A stretch of 64,000 nt of DNA from Algoriphagus litoralis (GTDB lineage Bacteria > Bacteroidota > Bacteroidia > Cytophagales > Cyclobacteriaceae). The position numbers were made by a program, and so were the translations under genes. Shown here one piece after another: positions 20,928-33,165 of the stretch. The notes under the pieces were generated by a model. It had not been told where the DNA came from. It made no database searches and saw nothing but the letters and a program-made list of their open reading frames with translations. The DNA is taken from NCBI RefSeq assembly GCF_003259255.1, contig NZ_QGOL01000008.1, positions 62,001-126,000 of the forward strand. The letters are read 5' to 3'. How positions within the stretch are numbered: the stretch's first letter is position 1; every line of letters begins with the position of its first letter.

Positions 20928-20950
20928 CTAAGTCAAAATCTAAAGTCCTA

Positions 20951-21256
20951 TCAGACCTTGATCTCTACATCCACACCACTAGGAAGCTCGATTTTCATCA
21001 AAGCATCAACTGTTTTGGAGGAATTTGAGTAGATATCTACCAGTCTTTTATAAGTACACAATTGGTACTGGTCTCTTGCCTTCTTATTTACGTGTGGGGA
21101 TTTCAACACTGTAAATTTTTCTTTCTTAGTAGGCAATGGAATAGGTCCAACTACTACTGCGCCTGTGGCTTTTACAGCCTTCACGATCTTCTCTGATGAC
21201 TTATCCACCAGGCTGTGATCGTATGATTTAAGTTTTATTCTGATTTTCTGATTCAT
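20951..21256 (-). CDS. rpsJ: 30S ribosomal protein S10
   Basis: 101 residues. It starts [17 protein letters not shown] and has [23 protein letters not shown]... (key residues are the P-L-P-T turn and SPH), ending in EIKV. It is also NusE, the antitermination partner of NusG. Here it is the last gene of the str-type operon, behind fusA, and not the head of the S10 operon. Confidence 0.98.
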   Translation of the reverse strand: MNQKIRIKLKSYDHSLVDKSSEKIVKAVKATGAVVVGPIPLPTKKEKFTVLKSPHVNKKARDQYQLCTYKRLVDIYSNSSKTVDALMKIELPSGVDVEIKV

Positions 21257-21267
21257 TTTCTTGAAGA

Positions 21268-23388
21268 TTAGGCCTTTTCACCTTTTACTTTAGCAATCAC
21301 ACCTTCGGCTATGTTGTTTGGAACTGGCTCGTAGTGAGAGAAGGTCAATGACGCAGTCGCTCTACCAGAGGTAATTGTTCTCAAATCTGTCACATAACCA
21401 AATAACTCAGACAAAGGAACGCTAGCTTTAACTACGGTAGAGGAACCTTTGGTATCCATACCTTTCATCAAACCTCTTCTTCTGTTTAAGTCACCTGTGA
21501 TAGGTCCGGTATATTCGTCCGGAGTTACCACATCTACAGCCATGATCGGCTCAAGCAATTGAGGCTTACATTTTTTTGCAGCTTCTTTGAAACCGATACG
21601 AGCAGCCAATTCAAATGAAAGTGCATCTGAATCGACATCATGGTAAGAACCATGGAACAATCTCACTTTCATAGATTCGATCGGATAGCCAGCAAGCGGT
21701 CCGTTTTTCATCGCTTCTTGGAAACCTTTTTGAACCGGCTGGATGAATTCTTTTGGAATCACACCACCTACGATTCCGTTGACGAAATCCAATCCTGGCT
21801 TAATTTCACCAGTTTCAGGATCTGCATCTTTTGGTCCCAATTCGAATACGATATCGGCAAACTTACCTTTACCACCAGTTTGCTTTTTGTAAACTTCTTT
21901 GTGTTCTACTGAACCAAACAAAGCTTCCTTGTAAGCAACCTGAGGAGCACCTTGGTTGATTTCAACCTTGAATTCTCGCTTCAGACGGTCGATGATAATT
22001 TCCAAGTGAAGTTCTCCCATTCCTCTCAAGATGGTCTGACCAGTTTCGTGGTCAGTATTTACTTGGAGTGTTGGATCTTCTTCAACCAGTTTGGCGATAG
22101 CCATACCCAGTTTATCTACGTCAGCCTGAGTCTTAGGCTCAATTGCATATCCGATAACTGGCTCTGGGAAAACCATTGACTCAAGAACTACCTTGCGTTT
22201 TTCGTCGCAAAGTGTATCTCCTGTCTTGATGTCTTTAAAACCTACTACGGCTCCGATATCACCAGCTACCAATCTTTCGATTTGGTTCTGCTTATTGGCG
22301 TGCATTTGGAATACACGGGAAATACGCTCTTTGTTACCTGAACGGCTATTGAAAACATACGAACCAGACTCAAGAATACCTGAATAAGCTCTTACGAAAC
22401 AAAGACGACCAACGAAAGGATCTGTAGCGATTTTGAATGCCAAACCTGTGAAAGGCTCTTTTTCATCTGGTGCTATAGCAACCTCAACCTCTTCGTCTTC
22501 CAAAGAAGTAGCGATGATATTGTCTTTATCCAAAGGAGAAGGAAGCAATTCCATCACCAGGTCAAGCATGGTCTGTACACCTTTATTTTTGAAAGAAGAA
22601 CCACAAACCATAGGGACAATTTTCATGTCGATGGTAGCTGCTCTCAGTGCTTTCAAAATTTCAGCTTCAGTGATTGAATTAGGATCATCGAAGAATTTCT
22701 CCATCAATGACTCGTCGTACTCAGCTACAGCTTCCAGAAGGTATTCTCTGTACTGTGCGGCTTCTTCCACCATGTCTTCAGGAATAGGAACTACTTCATA
22801 GGTCATCCCCATATCAGATTCATTCCAGATAATTCCACGGTTGTTGATCAAATCAACCACACCTCTGAACTTATCCTCAGCCCCGATTGGAAGCTGCAAT
22901 GGAACTGCATAGCTACCCAGCATTTCCTTTACTTGCTTACAAACCTCCAAAAAGTTAGCGCCAGCTCGGTCCATTTTGTTAACGAAACCGATACGAGCTA
23001 CTTTATAGTTATCCGCCAATCTCCAGTTGGTCTCAGACTGCGGCTCTACACCATCTACAGCACTGAACAGGAAAACTAGACCATCTAAGATTCGCAGAGA
23101 ACGGTTAACTTCAACAGTAAAGTCAACGTGACCCGGCGTGTCAATGATGTTTACGTTGTATTTTTGGTCACGATAGTTCCAAAAAACGGTGGTTGCAGCA
23201 GAGGTGATGGTAATTCCACGCTCCTGCTCTTGAGCCATCCAGTCCATGGTAGCAGCACCGTCGTGAACTTCACCGATTTTGTGACTTACACCGGAGTAAA
23301 AAAGGATTCGCTCTGTTGTGGTGGTTTTACCAGCATCAATGTGAGCGGCGATACCAATATTTCTGGTATATCTTAAATCTCTTGCCAT
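21268..23388 (-). CDS. fusA: Elongation factor G
   Basis: 706 residues. The GTPase catalysing ribosomal translocation. The P loop is AHIDAGKTT (15-23), followed by the switch block [17 protein letters not shown] and the NKMD guanine specificity motif, then domains II to V with [14 protein letters not shown] in domain III and [18 protein letters not shown] in domain IV/V. No fusion or gap. Between rpsG and rpsJ. Confidence 0.98.
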   Translation of the reverse strand: MARDLRYTRNIGIAAHIDAGKTTTTERILFYSGVSHKIGEVHDGAATMDWMAQEQERGITITSAATTVFWNYRDQKYNVNIIDTPGHVDFTVEVNRSLRILDGLVFLFSAVDGVEPQSETNWRLADNYKVARIGFVNKMDRAGANFLEVCKQVKEMLGSYAVPLQLPIGAEDKFRGVVDLINNRGIIWNESDMGMTYEVVPIPEDMVEEAAQYREYLLEAVAEYDESLMEKFFDDPNSITEAEILKALRAATIDMKIVPMVCGSSFKNKGVQTMLDLVMELLPSPLDKDNIIATSLEDEEVEVAIAPDEKEPFTGLAFKIATDPFVGRLCFVRAYSGILESGSYVFNSRSGNKERISRVFQMHANKQNQIERLVAGDIGAVVGFKDIKTGDTLCDEKRKVVLESMVFPEPVIGYAIEPKTQADVDKLGMAIAKLVEEDPTLQVNTDHETGQTILRGMGELHLEIIIDRLKREFKVEINQGAPQVAYKEALFGSVEHKEVYKKQTGGKGKFADIVFELGPKDADPETGEIKPGLDFVNGIVGGVIPKEFIQPVQKGFQEAMKNGPLAGYPIESMKVRLFHGSYHDVDSDALSFELAARIGFKEAAKKCKPQLLEPIMAVDVVTPDEYTGPITGDLNRRRGLMKGMDTKGSSTVVKASVPLSELFGYVTDLRTITSGRATASLTFSHYEPVPNNIAEGVIAKVKGEKA

Positions 23389-23393
23389 TCTAA

Positions 23394-23861
23394 TTAAAAT
23401 CTAAAGTGTGAGAATGCTTTGTTAGCTTCAGCCATTCTGTGTGTATCATCTTTTTTCTTCACAGCGGCACCTTCGCCTTTTGCTGCTGCGATGATTTCAC
23501 CCGCCAAACGGTCCATCATTGTTTTCTCACCTCTTCTACGCGCGTAGTTGATCATCCACTTGATACCAAGGGACACTTTTCTTTCAGGTCTGACTTCCAT
23601 AGGAACCTGGAATGTAGCACCACCAACTCTACGACTCTTAACCTCAACGGCAGGAGTAATATTGTTAAGCGCTTTTTTCCAAACTTCAAGACCATTCTCA
23701 CCTACTTTAGCTTCTACTTTTGCTACTGCATCGTAGAAAATATTGTAAGCAATACTCTTCTTCCCGTCAAACATCAGACAGTTTACAAACTTGGTCACCA
23801 AAGTATCATTGAACTTTGGATCAGGAAGAATATATCTCTTCTTTGGTTTCGCTTTTCTCAT
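23394..23861 (-). CDS. rpsG: 30S ribosomal protein S7
   Basis: 155 residues. It has [18 protein letters not shown] at the N-terminus, [19 protein letters not shown] and the hairpin [15 protein letters not shown]. It nucleates the 30S head. It follows rpsL by 18 bases. Confidence 0.98.
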   Translation of the reverse strand: MRKAKPKKRYILPDPKFNDTLVTKFVNCLMFDGKKSIAYNIFYDAVAKVEAKVGENGLEVWKKALNNITPAVEVKSRRVGGATFQVPMEVRPERKVSLGIKWMINYARRRGEKTMMDRLAGEIIAAAKGEGAAVKKKDDTHRMAEANKAFSHFRF

Positions 23862-23879
23862 TTCTTTTAAAGTGTTTTA

Positions 23880-24293
23880 TTATTTCTTTTTGCCTGGAGC
23901 TGCTGCAGGGGCACCCTTACCAGCTTTTGGTCTTTTAGCACCATACTTAGAGCGACCTTGCTTACGGTCTTTAACTCCTGCAGTATCAAGTGCACCTCGG
24001 ATGATGTGGTATCTCACACCGGGAAGATCTTTCACACGACCACCTCTGATCAATACGATCGAGTGCTCTTGTAGATTGTGGCCTTCTCCTGGAATGTAAG
24101 CATTCACTTCTTTTCCGTTTGTCAATCTTACCCTTGCCACCTTTCTCATCGCAGAGTTTGGCTTCTTAGGGGTCGTAGTATATACTCTGGTACAAACACC
24201 TCTACGCTGAGGACAAGCGTCCAAAGCACGAGACTTTGATTTGATTTCCAGTGTAGTTCTACCTTTTCTTACTAACTGTTGAATAGTAGGCAT
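23880..24293 (-). CDS. rpsL: 30S ribosomal protein S12
   Basis: 137 residues. It has [15 protein letters not shown] and [14 protein letters not shown], the two loops where lysine changes give streptomycin resistance; both lysines are wild type. The C-terminus adds about 12 residues rich in Ala, Gly, Pro and Lys. It heads the str-type operon. Confidence 0.98.
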   Translation of the reverse strand: MPTIQQLVRKGRTTLEIKSKSRALDACPQRRGVCTRVYTTTPKKPNSAMRKVARVRLTNGKEVNAYIPGEGHNLQEHSIVLIRGGRVKDLPGVRYHIIRGALDTAGVKDRKQGRSKYGAKRPKAGKGAPAAAPGKKK

Positions 24294-24340
24294 TAACTGA
24301 TGAAATTTAGTTTTCCTGTAAACTGTTAAATTTTGGACTG

Positions 24341-24371
24341 CAAAGGTAAAGAAAGTAATAAGAGTAACAAA
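24341..24371 (-). promoter_or_regulatory. Promoter of rpsL-rpsG-fusA-rpsJ
   Basis: On the minus strand TTTG (24368-24371), 19 bases, then TACCTTTG (24341-24348), continuing CAGTCC exactly as at the rplC promoter. It leaves a leader of about 40 bases to the rpsL start. Confidence 0.88.
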
Positions 24372-24391
24372 ATTAAGCAGTTATATTTTTG

Positions 24392-24706
24392 TTACGCTTC
24401 ACCCGGTGTTCCAAAGGAAATCGGGAACGAAGGAGCACCTCCTCCTTGATTAATTTTACCAAAAGCAGCCTCATATTTTTCGATGTTTTCTTTTAATGCC
24501 GCAAGCAATCTTTTGGCATGATCCGGAGTCACAATGATTCTGGACTTCACTTTGGCTTTAGGCACACCAGGCATTAATCGAATAAAATCAATCACAAATT
24601 CCGAATTGGAATGTGCAATCATTGCCAAGTTTGAATAAACTCCTTCGGCTACTTCCTCGGATAGCTCTACATTGATCTGCTGATCAGCTCTTTTGTTGTC
24701 TTCCAT
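24392..24706 (-). CDS. DUF3467 domain protein
   Basis: 104 residues. The DUF3467 pattern is clear: an acidic N-terminus with VELSEEVAEGVYSNLAMIAHS, then FVIDFIRLMPG, and VKSRIIVTPDHAKRLLAALKENI. The function of the family is unknown. It lies between the rpoC terminator (12 bases upstream of its start) and the rpsL promoter, with no room for its own promoter outside the terminator, so it may depend on read-through from rpoBC. A glycine/proline tail ends the protein. Confidence 0.9.
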   Translation of the reverse strand: MEDNKRADQQINVELSEEVAEGVYSNLAMIAHSNSEFVIDFIRLMPGVPKAKVKSRIIVTPDHAKRLLAALKENIEKYEAAFGKINQGGGAPSFPISFGTPGEA

Positions 24707-24718
24707 TTTATTTTAGGA

Positions 24719-24753
24719 TTAAAAAAAGGCCTGTATGGTATGTACAGGCCTTT
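24719..24753 (-). terminator. Terminator after rpoC
   Basis: On the minus strand AAAGGCCTGTA pairs with TACAGGCCTTT around a 7-base loop and runs into seven T. It begins 20 bases after the rpoC stop codon; the DUF3467 start follows the T run within 15 bases. Confidence 0.88.
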
Positions 24754-24772
24754 AAACTATTTACTTATCCAA

Positions 24773-27700
24773 TTAAAGGATTGCTTCACTTGATCTTTTG
24801 GAGGATGTTCTCTCCATATTTTCAGAAAGCTTTTCGTACTCCTCCTGTGAGCCAACAATCAGGTTTTGTAATCTGCGCTGACCGGTACCTGCTGGAATCA
24901 AGTGACCTACGATCACGTTTTCCTTCAAGCCCAAAAGCTCATCTCTCTTACCTCTGATTGCTGCCTCGGAAAGCACTTTGGTTGTTTCTTGGAAGGAAGC
25001 CGCTGAAATAAAGCTTTCAGTTCCTAAAGATGCTGCGGTAATACCTTGTAGCGTTGGTCTGGAAACTGCTGTTTCAGCATCTCTCACTTGTACCAACTTC
25101 AGATCCTTACGCTTTAAGCTAGAGTTTTCGTCTCTCAATCTTCTTGAAGAGATGATCATACCTGGCTTTAGAGTAGAAGAATCTCCAGCGTCCATTACCA
25201 CTTTTTTATCAAGGATATTGTCGTTTTCCTCACGGAATGCCCACTTGTCCACGATTTGGTTTTGAAGGAATCCAGTATCTCCAGCATCGAGAATTTCAAC
25301 TTTCTGCATCATTTGGGTTACAATTACCTCGATGTGCTTATCGTTGATCTTCACACCCTGAAGTCTATAAACTTCTTGGATTTCGTTCACCAAATACTCC
25401 TGAACAGCTGTTGGTCCTTTGATAGACAGGATGTCGTTTGGAGTGATCGCTCCATCAGACAATGGTTCACCTGCACGGATGAAGTCATTTTCCTGAACCA
25501 AGATGTGTTTCGAAAGCGATACCATATACTTCTTGATCACACCATCTTTTGATTCGATGATGATTTCTCTGTTACCACGCTTGATACCTCCGTAAGTCAC
25601 CACACCATCGATCTCAGAAACTACAGCCGGATTGGATGGGTTTCTTGCTTCGAATAATTCTGTAACTCGAGGAAGACCACCGGTAATATCTCTTGTCTTA
25701 CCTACTGATCTTGGGATTTTCACCAAAATCTGGCCTGATTTTACTTTTTCACCAGCTTCTACAGCCAAGTGAGCACCTACTGGAATATTGTATGACTTAG
25801 AATCTTCACCATAATTTACAATGATGGCAGGATTCTTAGTTCTATCCTTAGTCTCAATAATAACCTTCTCGCGGAAACCAGTCTGGTCATCGGCTACTTC
25901 CTTGTACGTAATACCTTCTACGACTGCCTCAAATTCAACTTTACCGTCAAATTCAGAAAGGATTACCGCGTTGTAAGGATCCCAAGTACAAAGTGAATGT
26001 CCTTTGGTGATTTTCTGACCGTCTTTCACATTCAACATGGCACCGTAAGGCACGTGGTTGGAAACTAGAGTCTTGCCAGTTTTTGCTTCATTGATCTTGA
26101 TTTCGCCGGAACGTCCCATTACCATGGTCACCGCTTCACCATCCTTGTTGGTGGTCTCGATGTATCTCAATTCCTCATCGAATTCGATAACCCCATCAAA
26201 TTTCGCATTGATTGAAGCATCTACCGCCATGTTGGAAGCAGTACCACCCACGTGGAAAGTTCTCAAGGTAAGCTGAGTACCTGGTTCACCGATAGATTGT
26301 GCAGCAATAACACCTACAGATTCACCTGCCTGTACCATATGGCCTGTGGCAAGGTTTCTACCGTAACATTTTGCACAAATACCTCTTCTAGTTTCACAAG
26401 TCAATCCAGATCTGATCTCAACCTCTTCGATCGCAGATTCGTCAACCAATTTGGCAACATCATCTCCAATTTCTACTCCGGCTGGGATAATCAATTGATC
26501 AGTGATCGGATCATATACATCGTGTACAGATACCCGACCTAAGATTCTTTCAGAAAGTGGCTCAACGATTTCTTCATTGTCTTTCAAAGGCTGAACAACA
26601 AGACCTCTCAAGGTACCGCAATCCTCTTCTGTGACAATCATGTCCTGAGCAACATCCACCAAACGACGAGTCAGGTAACCCGCATCGGCAGTTTTCAATG
26701 CTGTATCGGCTAGACCTTTACGTGCACCGTGGGTAGAGATGAAGTATTCCAATACATCCAGACCTTCTTTAAAGTTGGATAGAATTGGGTTTTCGATGAT
26801 TTCACCAACAGAACCTTGAAGGTTTTTCTGAGGCTTAGCCATCAATCCTCTCATCCCACCTAGCTGACGAATCTGCTCACGGGAACCTCTAGCTCCTGAG
26901 TGCATCATCATATAGATAGCATTGAATCCTTGCTTATCCTCTTCCATCTGCTTCATCAGATTATTAGTCAAATGAGAGTTGGTACGAGTCCAGATATCGA
27001 TTACTTGATTGTATCGTTCGTTATCGGTAATCAGACCCATGAGGTAATTGTTCCATACCTGGTCTACTTCCTCTTTGGCCTTCGCGATCATCGGAACTTT
27101 TTCATCCGGGATGATGACGTCATTCAATCCCATAGAAAGTCCACCTTGATAGGCCATCTGGAATCCTAGATTTTTGATATCATCCAAGAATTGGGCTGTA
27201 CGAGCGATCCCACAGACTTTTACTACCTCAGCAATAATCTGTTGTAATTTTTTCTTAGTCAATAGTTCGTTTACATACCCTACTTCTTCAGGCACAAACT
27301 GGTTGAAGATCAAACGGCCGGCTACTGTATTGATGATTTTATCAGCGATGACACCCTGCGCATCTTTCACTTTTACCTTGCACTTAATATTGGCATGTTT
27401 GGAAATTTTGCCCTCGTTCAACGCAATGATTACTTCTTCCTGGCTGTAGAAAGTCATGCCTTCACCGGCTACGATTTCCTCAGGAGTCGACTTCTTACCC
27501 TTGGTCACGTAGTATAGACCCAACACCATATCCTGAGAAGGTACAGTAATCGGAGCTCCGTTAGCAGGGTTTAGAATGTTATGTGAAGAAAGCATCAAAG
27601 TAGAAGCTTCCAAGATTGCCTCATGGCCAAGTGGTACGTGAACAGCCATCTGGTCACCGTCAAAATCGGCGTTGAATGCTGTACATACCAATGGGTGAAG

Positions 27701-29086
27701 CTGGATGGCTTTTCCTTCGATCAGTTTTGGTTGGAAAGCTTGGATACCCAATCTGTGAAGTGTTGGAGCACGGTTCAAAAGAACAGGGTGTCCTTTCAAT
27801 ACGTTTTCCAAAATATCCCAAACTACCGGATCCTTACGATCAACAATTTTCTTTGCAGATTTTACTGTCTTGACAATGCCTCTTTCGATCAGTTTTCTGA
27901 TAATAAATGGCTTGAAAAGCTCAGCTGCCATATTTTTAGGAAGTCCACACTCGTGAAGCTTCAATTCAGGACCCACGACGATTACAGATCGACCGGAGTA
28001 ATCCACACGCTTACCGAGCAAGTTTTGACGGAAACGACCTTGCTTCCCTTTCAGCATATCGGAAAGAGATTTCAAAGCACGATTTCCATCGGATCTTACC
28101 GCATTTACTTTTCTTGAGTTATCAAAAAGTGAATCGACAGCTTCCTGAAGCATTCTTTTTTCGTTTCTCAAAATCACTTCCGGAGCTTTGATATCGATCA
28201 ATCGCTTCAGACGGTTATTTCTGATAATTACTCTTCTATAAAGATCATTCAAATCGGAAGTCGCAAAACGACCACCATCCAAAGGAACCAATGGACGCAA
28301 TTCCGGTGGAATAACTGGAACCATACGTACCACCATCCACTCAGGACGGTTTTCAATTCTGGTTCTTGCATCACGGAATGCTTCTACTACCTTCAATCGC
28401 TTCAAGGCTTCTGCTTTTCTCTGCTGAGAAGTATCAGTGGCTGCCTGATGGCGAAGTGAATAGGAAAGATCATCCAAATCAAGTCTTGCCAACAGCATTT
28501 CAAGAGCCTCGGCACCCATTTTGGCAATAAACTTATTCGGATCAGCATCATCAAGGGCATGATTTTCCTTTGGTAGCTTGTCCATGATATCCAAATACTC
28601 GTCTTCGGTAAGGAAGTCTAAGTATTGTACCCCTTCCTCAGCTTTAATACCCGGCTGCACTACGGCATACCGCTCGTAATAAACAATCTGATCAAGCTTT
28701 TTGGTAGGAAGTCCTAGGAGATATCCGATTTTATTAGGAAGAGATTTAAAGTACCAGATATGTGCTACAGGAACCACAAGTTCAATGTGGCCCATTCGCT
28801 CACGACGCACCTTTTTCTCAGTCACCTCTACTCCGCAACGGTCGCAGATGATGCCTTTGTATCTGATTCGCTTGTATTTACCACAATGACATTCCCAGTC
28901 TTTCACCGGACCAAAGATTCGCTCACAGAACAATCCACCCATTTCAGGCTTGTACGTTCTGTAATTGATGGTCTCTGGCTGAGTTACTTCTCCGTTTGAG
29001 CTATCCAGAATAGATTCTGGAGAGGCCAAGCTGATCGTAACTCTGGAAAAATCGTTGTTGAGTTTTTTATTTTTTCTAAACGACAT
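24773..29086 (-). CDS. rpoC: RNA polymerase beta' subunit
   Basis: 1,437 residues. The N-terminal zinc ribbon has C66, C68, C81 and C84. The catalytic loop NADFDGDQM spans about 472-480, with Mg2+ ligands D474, D476 and D478. A second Cys cluster lies in [17 protein letters not shown]. The C-terminal part has [22 protein letters not shown] and the beta-a15-type [18 protein letters not shown]. Complete with no split or large lineage-specific loss visible. It follows rpoB by 47 bases. Confidence 0.98.
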   Translation of the reverse strand: MSFRKNKKLNNDFSRVTISLASPESILDSSNGEVTQPETINYRTYKPEMGGLFCERIFGPVKDWECHCGKYKRIRYKGIICDRCGVEVTEKKVRRERMGHIELVVPVAHIWYFKSLPNKIGYLLGLPTKKLDQIVYYERYAVVQPGIKAEEGVQYLDFLTEDEYLDIMDKLPKENHALDDADPNKFIAKMGAEALEMLLARLDLDDLSYSLRHQAATDTSQQRKAEALKRLKVVEAFRDARTRIENRPEWMVVRMVPVIPPELRPLVPLDGGRFATSDLNDLYRRVIIRNNRLKRLIDIKAPEVILRNEKRMLQEAVDSLFDNSRKVNAVRSDGNRALKSLSDMLKGKQGRFRQNLLGKRVDYSGRSVIVVGPELKLHECGLPKNMAAELFKPFIIRKLIERGIVKTVKSAKKIVDRKDPVVWDILENVLKGHPVLLNRAPTLHRLGIQAFQPKLIEGKAIQLHPLVCTAFNADFDGDQMAVHVPLGHEAILEASTLMLSSHNILNPANGAPITVPSQDMVLGLYYVTKGKKSTPEEIVAGEGMTFYSQEEVIIALNEGKISKHANIKCKVKVKDAQGVIADKIINTVAGRLIFNQFVPEEVGYVNELLTKKKLQQIIAEVVKVCGIARTAQFLDDIKNLGFQMAYQGGLSMGLNDVIIPDEKVPMIAKAKEEVDQVWNNYLMGLITDNERYNQVIDIWTRTNSHLTNNLMKQMEEDKQGFNAIYMMMHSGARGSREQIRQLGGMRGLMAKPQKNLQGSVGEIIENPILSNFKEGLDVLEYFISTHGARKGLADTALKTADAGYLTRRLVDVAQDMIVTEEDCGTLRGLVVQPLKDNEEIVEPLSERILGRVSVHDVYDPITDQLIIPAGVEIGDDVAKLVDESAIEEVEIRSGLTCETRRGICAKCYGRNLATGHMVQAGESVGVIAAQSIGEPGTQLTLRTFHVGGTASNMAVDASINAKFDGVIEFDEELRYIETTNKDGEAVTMVMGRSGEIKINEAKTGKTLVSNHVPYGAMLNVKDGQKITKGHSLCTWDPYNAVILSEFDGKVEFEAVVEGITYKEVADDQTGFREKVIIETKDRTKNPAIIVNYGEDSKSYNIPVGAHLAVEAGEKVKSGQILVKIPRSVGKTRDITGGLPRVTELFEARNPSNPAVVSEIDGVVTYGGIKRGNREIIIESKDGVIKKYMVSLSKHILVQENDFIRAGEPLSDGAITPNDILSIKGPTAVQEYLVNEIQEVYRLQGVKINDKHIEVIVTQMMQKVEILDAGDTGFLQNQIVDKWAFREENDNILDKKVVMDAGDSSTLKPGMIISSRRLRDENSSLKRKDLKLVQVRDAETAVSRPTLQGITAASLGTESFISAASFQETTKVLSEAAIRGKRDELLGLKENVIVGHLIPAGTGQRRLQNLIVGSQEEYEKLSENMERTSSKRSSEAIL

Positions 29087-29105
29087 AGTTATTAGAGATA
29101 TGTGA

Positions 29106-29123
29106 AGGGCGATTGCTCGCCCT
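29106..29123 (-). other. GCAA tetraloop hairpin in the rpoB-rpoC spacer
   Basis: On the minus strand AGGGCGA, GCAA, TCGCCCT: a 7-bp GC-rich stem capped by a GNRA-type loop, within the 47-base spacer. There is no T run after it, so it is unlikely to terminate; it may stabilise or mark a processing point of the mRNA (inference). Confidence 0.6.
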
Positions 29124-29133
29124 ATGAGCCAAA

Positions 29134-32100
29134 TTAATCCAGGGTAATTTCAAGAGCCAAGCCTCTCAACTCGTGAACCAATACATTGAATGATTCAGGA
29201 ATATTTGGCTTAGGAAGGTTTTCACCTTTCACGATAGCTTCGTAAGCTTTCGCTCTACCGATTACATCATCAGACTTCACAGTCAGGATTTCTTGAAGGA
29301 CGTGAGATGCACCGAATGCTTCCAGTGCCCAAACTTCCATTTCTCCGAAACGCTGACCACCAAACTGTGCCTTACCACCCAACGGCTGCTGTGTGATGAG
29401 CGAGTATGGACCGATGGATCTAGCATGCATCTTGTCATCCACAAGGTGACCAAGTTTCAGCATGTAGGCCACACCAACTGTAACTGGCTGATCAAATCTG
29501 TTTCCAGAAAGTCCATCATAAAGATAGGTTCTGCCATATGCAGGAACGCCAGCAGCTTCCAACTCAGCAGATACTTCCTCAAGGGTTGCACCGTCAAAGA
29601 TCGGAGTAGCGTATTTTTTACCCATACGCTGACCAGCCCATGCCAAAACAGTTTCGAAGATCTGTCCGATGTTCATTCGGGAAGGTACACCCAGCGGATT
29701 CAATACGATGTCCATTGGAGTTCCATCTTCTAGGAATGGCATATCCTCGTCTCTTACGATACGAGCGACGATACCTTTGTTACCGTGACGACCCGCCATT
29801 TTATCACCTACTTTAAGCTTACGCTTTTTAGCGATGTAAACTTTGGCAAGTTTCACAATACCAGCAGGCAATTCATCCCCTACCTCAAGTGTAAACCTGT
29901 CACGCTTGAATAGACCAGAAATCTCATTTCTAGAATTGGTATAGTTTTTTACCAATTTCACAATCAGTGAGTTGGTGTGTGCATCCTCTGTCCAGTCATC
30001 CAAAATGATGTCAGAAATCAAGTTTGCTTCTTCAGGCACATTGTAGTTAGACTCATCTCTGTAAGGATTCTTAGCAGGGAAAAGGTTATTCTCAATATTC
30101 TTCTGGTTAAACTTGGTTCCCTTGGTGATGATCTCATCTCCAAACTTGTGACGAACACCCAAAGAAGTTTTACCATCCAGGATAGTTACCAGTTTATTGA
30201 TCATTCTGGCTCTGATTCCAAGGAGGTCTTTGGAATATTTAGCTTTCAGTTTTTCAACTTCAGCTTTAGACTTCGCTCTGTTGTCTTTATCCTTTTTAGG
30301 TCTGGAGAAAAGCTTCGTTTCAATCACAACCCCATTCAAGGAAGGAGAAGCTTTCAAAGAAGCATCTTTGACATCACCTGCCTTATCTCCGAAGATCGCT
30401 CTCAAAAGCTTCTCTTCAGGAGTCGGATCTGTCTCCCCTTTAGGTGTGATCTTACCGATGATGATATCTCCTTCTTTCACCTCTGCTCCGATTCGGATGA
30501 TTCCGTCCTCGTCCAAGTGCTTCACGGCTTCTTCAGACACGTTAGGAATTTCAGAAGTCAATTCTTCCTCTCCTCGCTTGGTATCACGAACTTCCAACTG
30601 GAATTCTTCTACGTGAATAGAGGTAAAGATATCTTCTCGGACAACTCGCTCAGAGATTACAATCGCATCCTCGAAGTTATATCCTTGCCAAGGCATGTAA
30701 GCGACTTTCAGGTTTTTACCCAAAGCCAACTCTCCATTATTGGTAGAATATCCTTCTACAAGAACTTGACCTTTGGTTACTTTCTCGCCCTTCAACACCA
30801 AAGGTGTTAGGTTGATGGTCGTATCCTGGTTTGTTCTTCTGAATTTGATCAGATCGTAGCTTTTATATTCATTCGTGAAATTCACCAGAAGCTCGTCTGA
30901 AGTCAGATCGTACTTAATGGTAATTTTCTTAGCATCCACATATTCCACTACGCCATTTGCTTCTGCAATAATCAGCGCTCTGGAGTCAATCGCTGCTTTT
31001 CCTTCCAGACCTGTACCTACAATAGGTGCCTCAGCTTTAAGTAAAGGAACAGCTTGACGCTGCATGTTGGATCCCATCAATGCTCTGTTGGCATCATCAT
31101 GTTCCAAGAAAGGAATCAACGAAGCCGCCACCGATACGATCTGGTTTGGAGCTACGTCCATATAAGTAATTTCGCTAGGTTCAAGAACAGGGAAATCCCC
31201 TTCAAACCTTGCTTTTACTTTTTCATTAATGAATTTACCAGCTTCATCAAGAGGTGCATTTGCCTGGGCAATGTTGTGGTTGTCTTCTTCTTCGGCAGTA
31301 AGGAAGACGATGTCTTCTACTTTCATGCCCACTTTGCCTTCAGCCACTTTTCTATAAGGAGTCTCAAGGAATCCCATAGAGTTTACTTTCGCATGCACAC
31401 AAAGTGAGGAAATCAAACCGATGTTTGGACCTTCTGGAGTTTCGATGGTACACAGACGACCGTAGTGCGTGTAGTGAACGTCACGAACCTCGAATCCTGC
31501 TCTTTCTCTTGAAAGACCGCCTGGACCCAAGGCTGAAAGTCTTCTCTTGTGAGTCAGCTCTGCCAGAGGGTTAGTCTGGTCCATGAACTGAGAAAGCTGG
31601 TTGGTACCAAAGAAGGAATTGATAACCGAAGAAAGCGTCCGCGCATTGATCAAATCGACCGGCTTAAAGTCTTCATTGTCCCGTACGTTCATTCGCTCAC
31701 GGATTGTTCTGGCCATTCTTGCCAAACCTACTCCGAACTGGCTATACAACTGCTCACCTACAGTCCTCACTCGTCTATTAGACAAGTGGTCAATATCATC
31801 GACTACTGCTTTGGAGTTGATCAAACCGATCAAATATTTCACGATGGAAATAATGTCTTGCTTGGTCAACACAATCTTCTCGGGCTCAATATCGAGTCCA
31901 AGTTTTTTATTGATTCTATATCGTCCTACTTCGCCAAGATCATAACGCTTGTCTGAGAAGAACAAGCTCTGAATTACTTCTCGAGCAGTCGCTTCATCAG
32001 GAGCTTCTGTATTTCTCAGCTGACGATAGATCACTTCCACTGCCTCTTTTTCGGAGTTGGAGTTATCTTTTTGTAATGTATTATAGATGATAGAGAAATC

Positions 32101-33009
32101 TGCCACATTCACATCTTCTCTGTGGAGAATGATGGACTTGGATCCAGAATCCAAAATCATTTCAATATCTTCTTCTGTCAAAATGGAATCACGTTCCAAA
32201 AGGACCTCATTTCTGTCAATAGAAACTACCTCACCGGTATCCTCATCCACGAAGTCTTCTACCCAGGTTCTCAAAACCCTTGCAGCCAATTTACGACCAC
32301 CAACTTTCTTAAGGGCAGCCTTAGTTGCGGCTACTTCTTCAGATAAGCCAAACAGATCAAGAATATCCTTATCGGAACCATAACCAATCGCTCTCAAAAG
32401 GGTAGTTACCGGGAATTTCTTCTTTCGGTCGATGTATGCATACATGACATTGTTGATGTCAGTGGCAAATTCAATCCAAGAACCTTTGAAAGGAATAATT
32501 CTGGCAGAATAGAGCTTAGTTCCATTAGTATGCTTGCTTTGCGCAAAGAATACTCCTGGAGAACGGTGCAATTGAGAAACAATTACCCGCTCGGCGCCAT
32601 TGATGACAAAGGATCCCTTTTCTGTCATGTAAGGAAGATTACCCAAAAACACCTCTTGCTCGATGGTTTCGAAATCCTCATTGTCCTCATCATGACAAAG
32701 CAATCTCAATTTTGCTTTGAGTGGTACAGAATAGGTCAATCCCCTATCGATGCACTCTTCCACACTATATTTAGGCGGGTCTACTGCATAATCGATGAAT
32801 TCCAAAGTGAAATTTTCTCTGGAATCGCTGATTGGGAAGTTTTCGGCGAAAACTTTGAACAATCCATCTGCCCGTCGCTTTTCTGCAGGAGTATCCAACT
32901 GAAAAAAGTCTTTGAAAGACTGCAGTTGAATATCGAGAAAGTCGGGATAGTCTTTGACCACCTTAATGGAGGAGAAACTTTTCCTTTCGGTTTGATTCTT
33001 GATAGCCAA
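29134..33009 (-). CDS. rpoB: RNA polymerase beta subunit
   Basis: About 1,291 residues from a TTG at 33009; another in-frame TTG at 33054 would add 15 residues, and no ATG exists before the conserved [13 protein letters not shown]. The 33009 start is preferred because other Bacteroidota have roughly 20-25 residues before that block. The rifampicin region [17 protein letters not shown] ... [13 protein letters not shown] carries the sensitive-type residues. Further blocks are [33 protein letters not shown] and the C-terminal [21 protein letters not shown]. It is encoded after rplL with an attenuator-like hairpin between. Confidence 0.95.
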   Translation of the reverse strand: MAIKNQTERKSFSSIKVVKDYPDFLDIQLQSFKDFFQLDTPAEKRRADGLFKVFAENFPISDSRENFTLEFIDYAVDPPKYSVEECIDRGLTYSVPLKAKLRLLCHDEDNEDFETIEQEVFLGNLPYMTEKGSFVINGAERVIVSQLHRSPGVFFAQSKHTNGTKLYSARIIPFKGSWIEFATDINNVMYAYIDRKKKFPVTTLLRAIGYGSDKDILDLFGLSEEVAATKAALKKVGGRKLAARVLRTWVEDFVDEDTGEVVSIDRNEVLLERDSILTEEDIEMILDSGSKSIILHREDVNVADFSIIYNTLQKDNSNSEKEAVEVIYRQLRNTEAPDEATAREVIQSLFFSDKRYDLGEVGRYRINKKLGLDIEPEKIVLTKQDIISIVKYLIGLINSKAVVDDIDHLSNRRVRTVGEQLYSQFGVGLARMARTIRERMNVRDNEDFKPVDLINARTLSSVINSFFGTNQLSQFMDQTNPLAELTHKRRLSALGPGGLSRERAGFEVRDVHYTHYGRLCTIETPEGPNIGLISSLCVHAKVNSMGFLETPYRKVAEGKVGMKVEDIVFLTAEEEDNHNIAQANAPLDEAGKFINEKVKARFEGDFPVLEPSEITYMDVAPNQIVSVAASLIPFLEHDDANRALMGSNMQRQAVPLLKAEAPIVGTGLEGKAAIDSRALIIAEANGVVEYVDAKKITIKYDLTSDELLVNFTNEYKSYDLIKFRRTNQDTTINLTPLVLKGEKVTKGQVLVEGYSTNNGELALGKNLKVAYMPWQGYNFEDAIVISERVVREDIFTSIHVEEFQLEVRDTKRGEEELTSEIPNVSEEAVKHLDEDGIIRIGAEVKEGDIIIGKITPKGETDPTPEEKLLRAIFGDKAGDVKDASLKASPSLNGVVIETKLFSRPKKDKDNRAKSKAEVEKLKAKYSKDLLGIRARMINKLVTILDGKTSLGVRHKFGDEIITKGTKFNQKNIENNLFPAKNPYRDESNYNVPEEANLISDIILDDWTEDAHTNSLIVKLVKNYTNSRNEISGLFKRDRFTLEVGDELPAGIVKLAKVYIAKKRKLKVGDKMAGRHGNKGIVARIVRDEDMPFLEDGTPMDIVLNPLGVPSRMNIGQIFETVLAWAGQRMGKKYATPIFDGATLEEVSAELEAAGVPAYGRTYLYDGLSGNRFDQPVTVGVAYMLKLGHLVDDKMHARSIGPYSLITQQPLGGKAQFGGQRFGEMEVWALEAFGASHVLQEILTVKSDDVIGRAKAYEAIVKGENLPKPNIPESFNVLVHELRGLALEITLD

Positions 33010-33096
33010 GGTAGTGTATAGTTTATGGTGAAATTTAATATCAGAAAGTGACAATAATCACTTGGAATAATGCAATTATTAACCTGAGCATAAACA

Positions 33097-33127
33097 GGAA
33101 AAGACCTGACTTACAAAGTCAGGTCTT
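33097..33127 (-). terminator. Attenuator-like hairpin between rplL and rpoB
   Basis: A perfect 12-bp stem, AAGACCTGACTT with AAGTCAGGTCTT, and a 3-base loop on the minus strand, followed by only a short TTTTCC tract. It begins 39 bases after the rplL stop codon. The weak T tract suggests partial termination, which would lower rpoBC expression relative to the r-protein genes, as known for the E. coli rplL-rpoB gap. Confidence 0.72.
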
Positions 33128-33165
33128 GGGGCTGATTTCGAACCTAATGGCGCGAAATCTGCAAA

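Noticed and set aside
27623-28117. 164-codon plus-strand frame inside rpoC
   Set aside because: Antisense to invariant rpoC sequence; composition rich in Ser, Cys and Phe as expected for a shadow frame.
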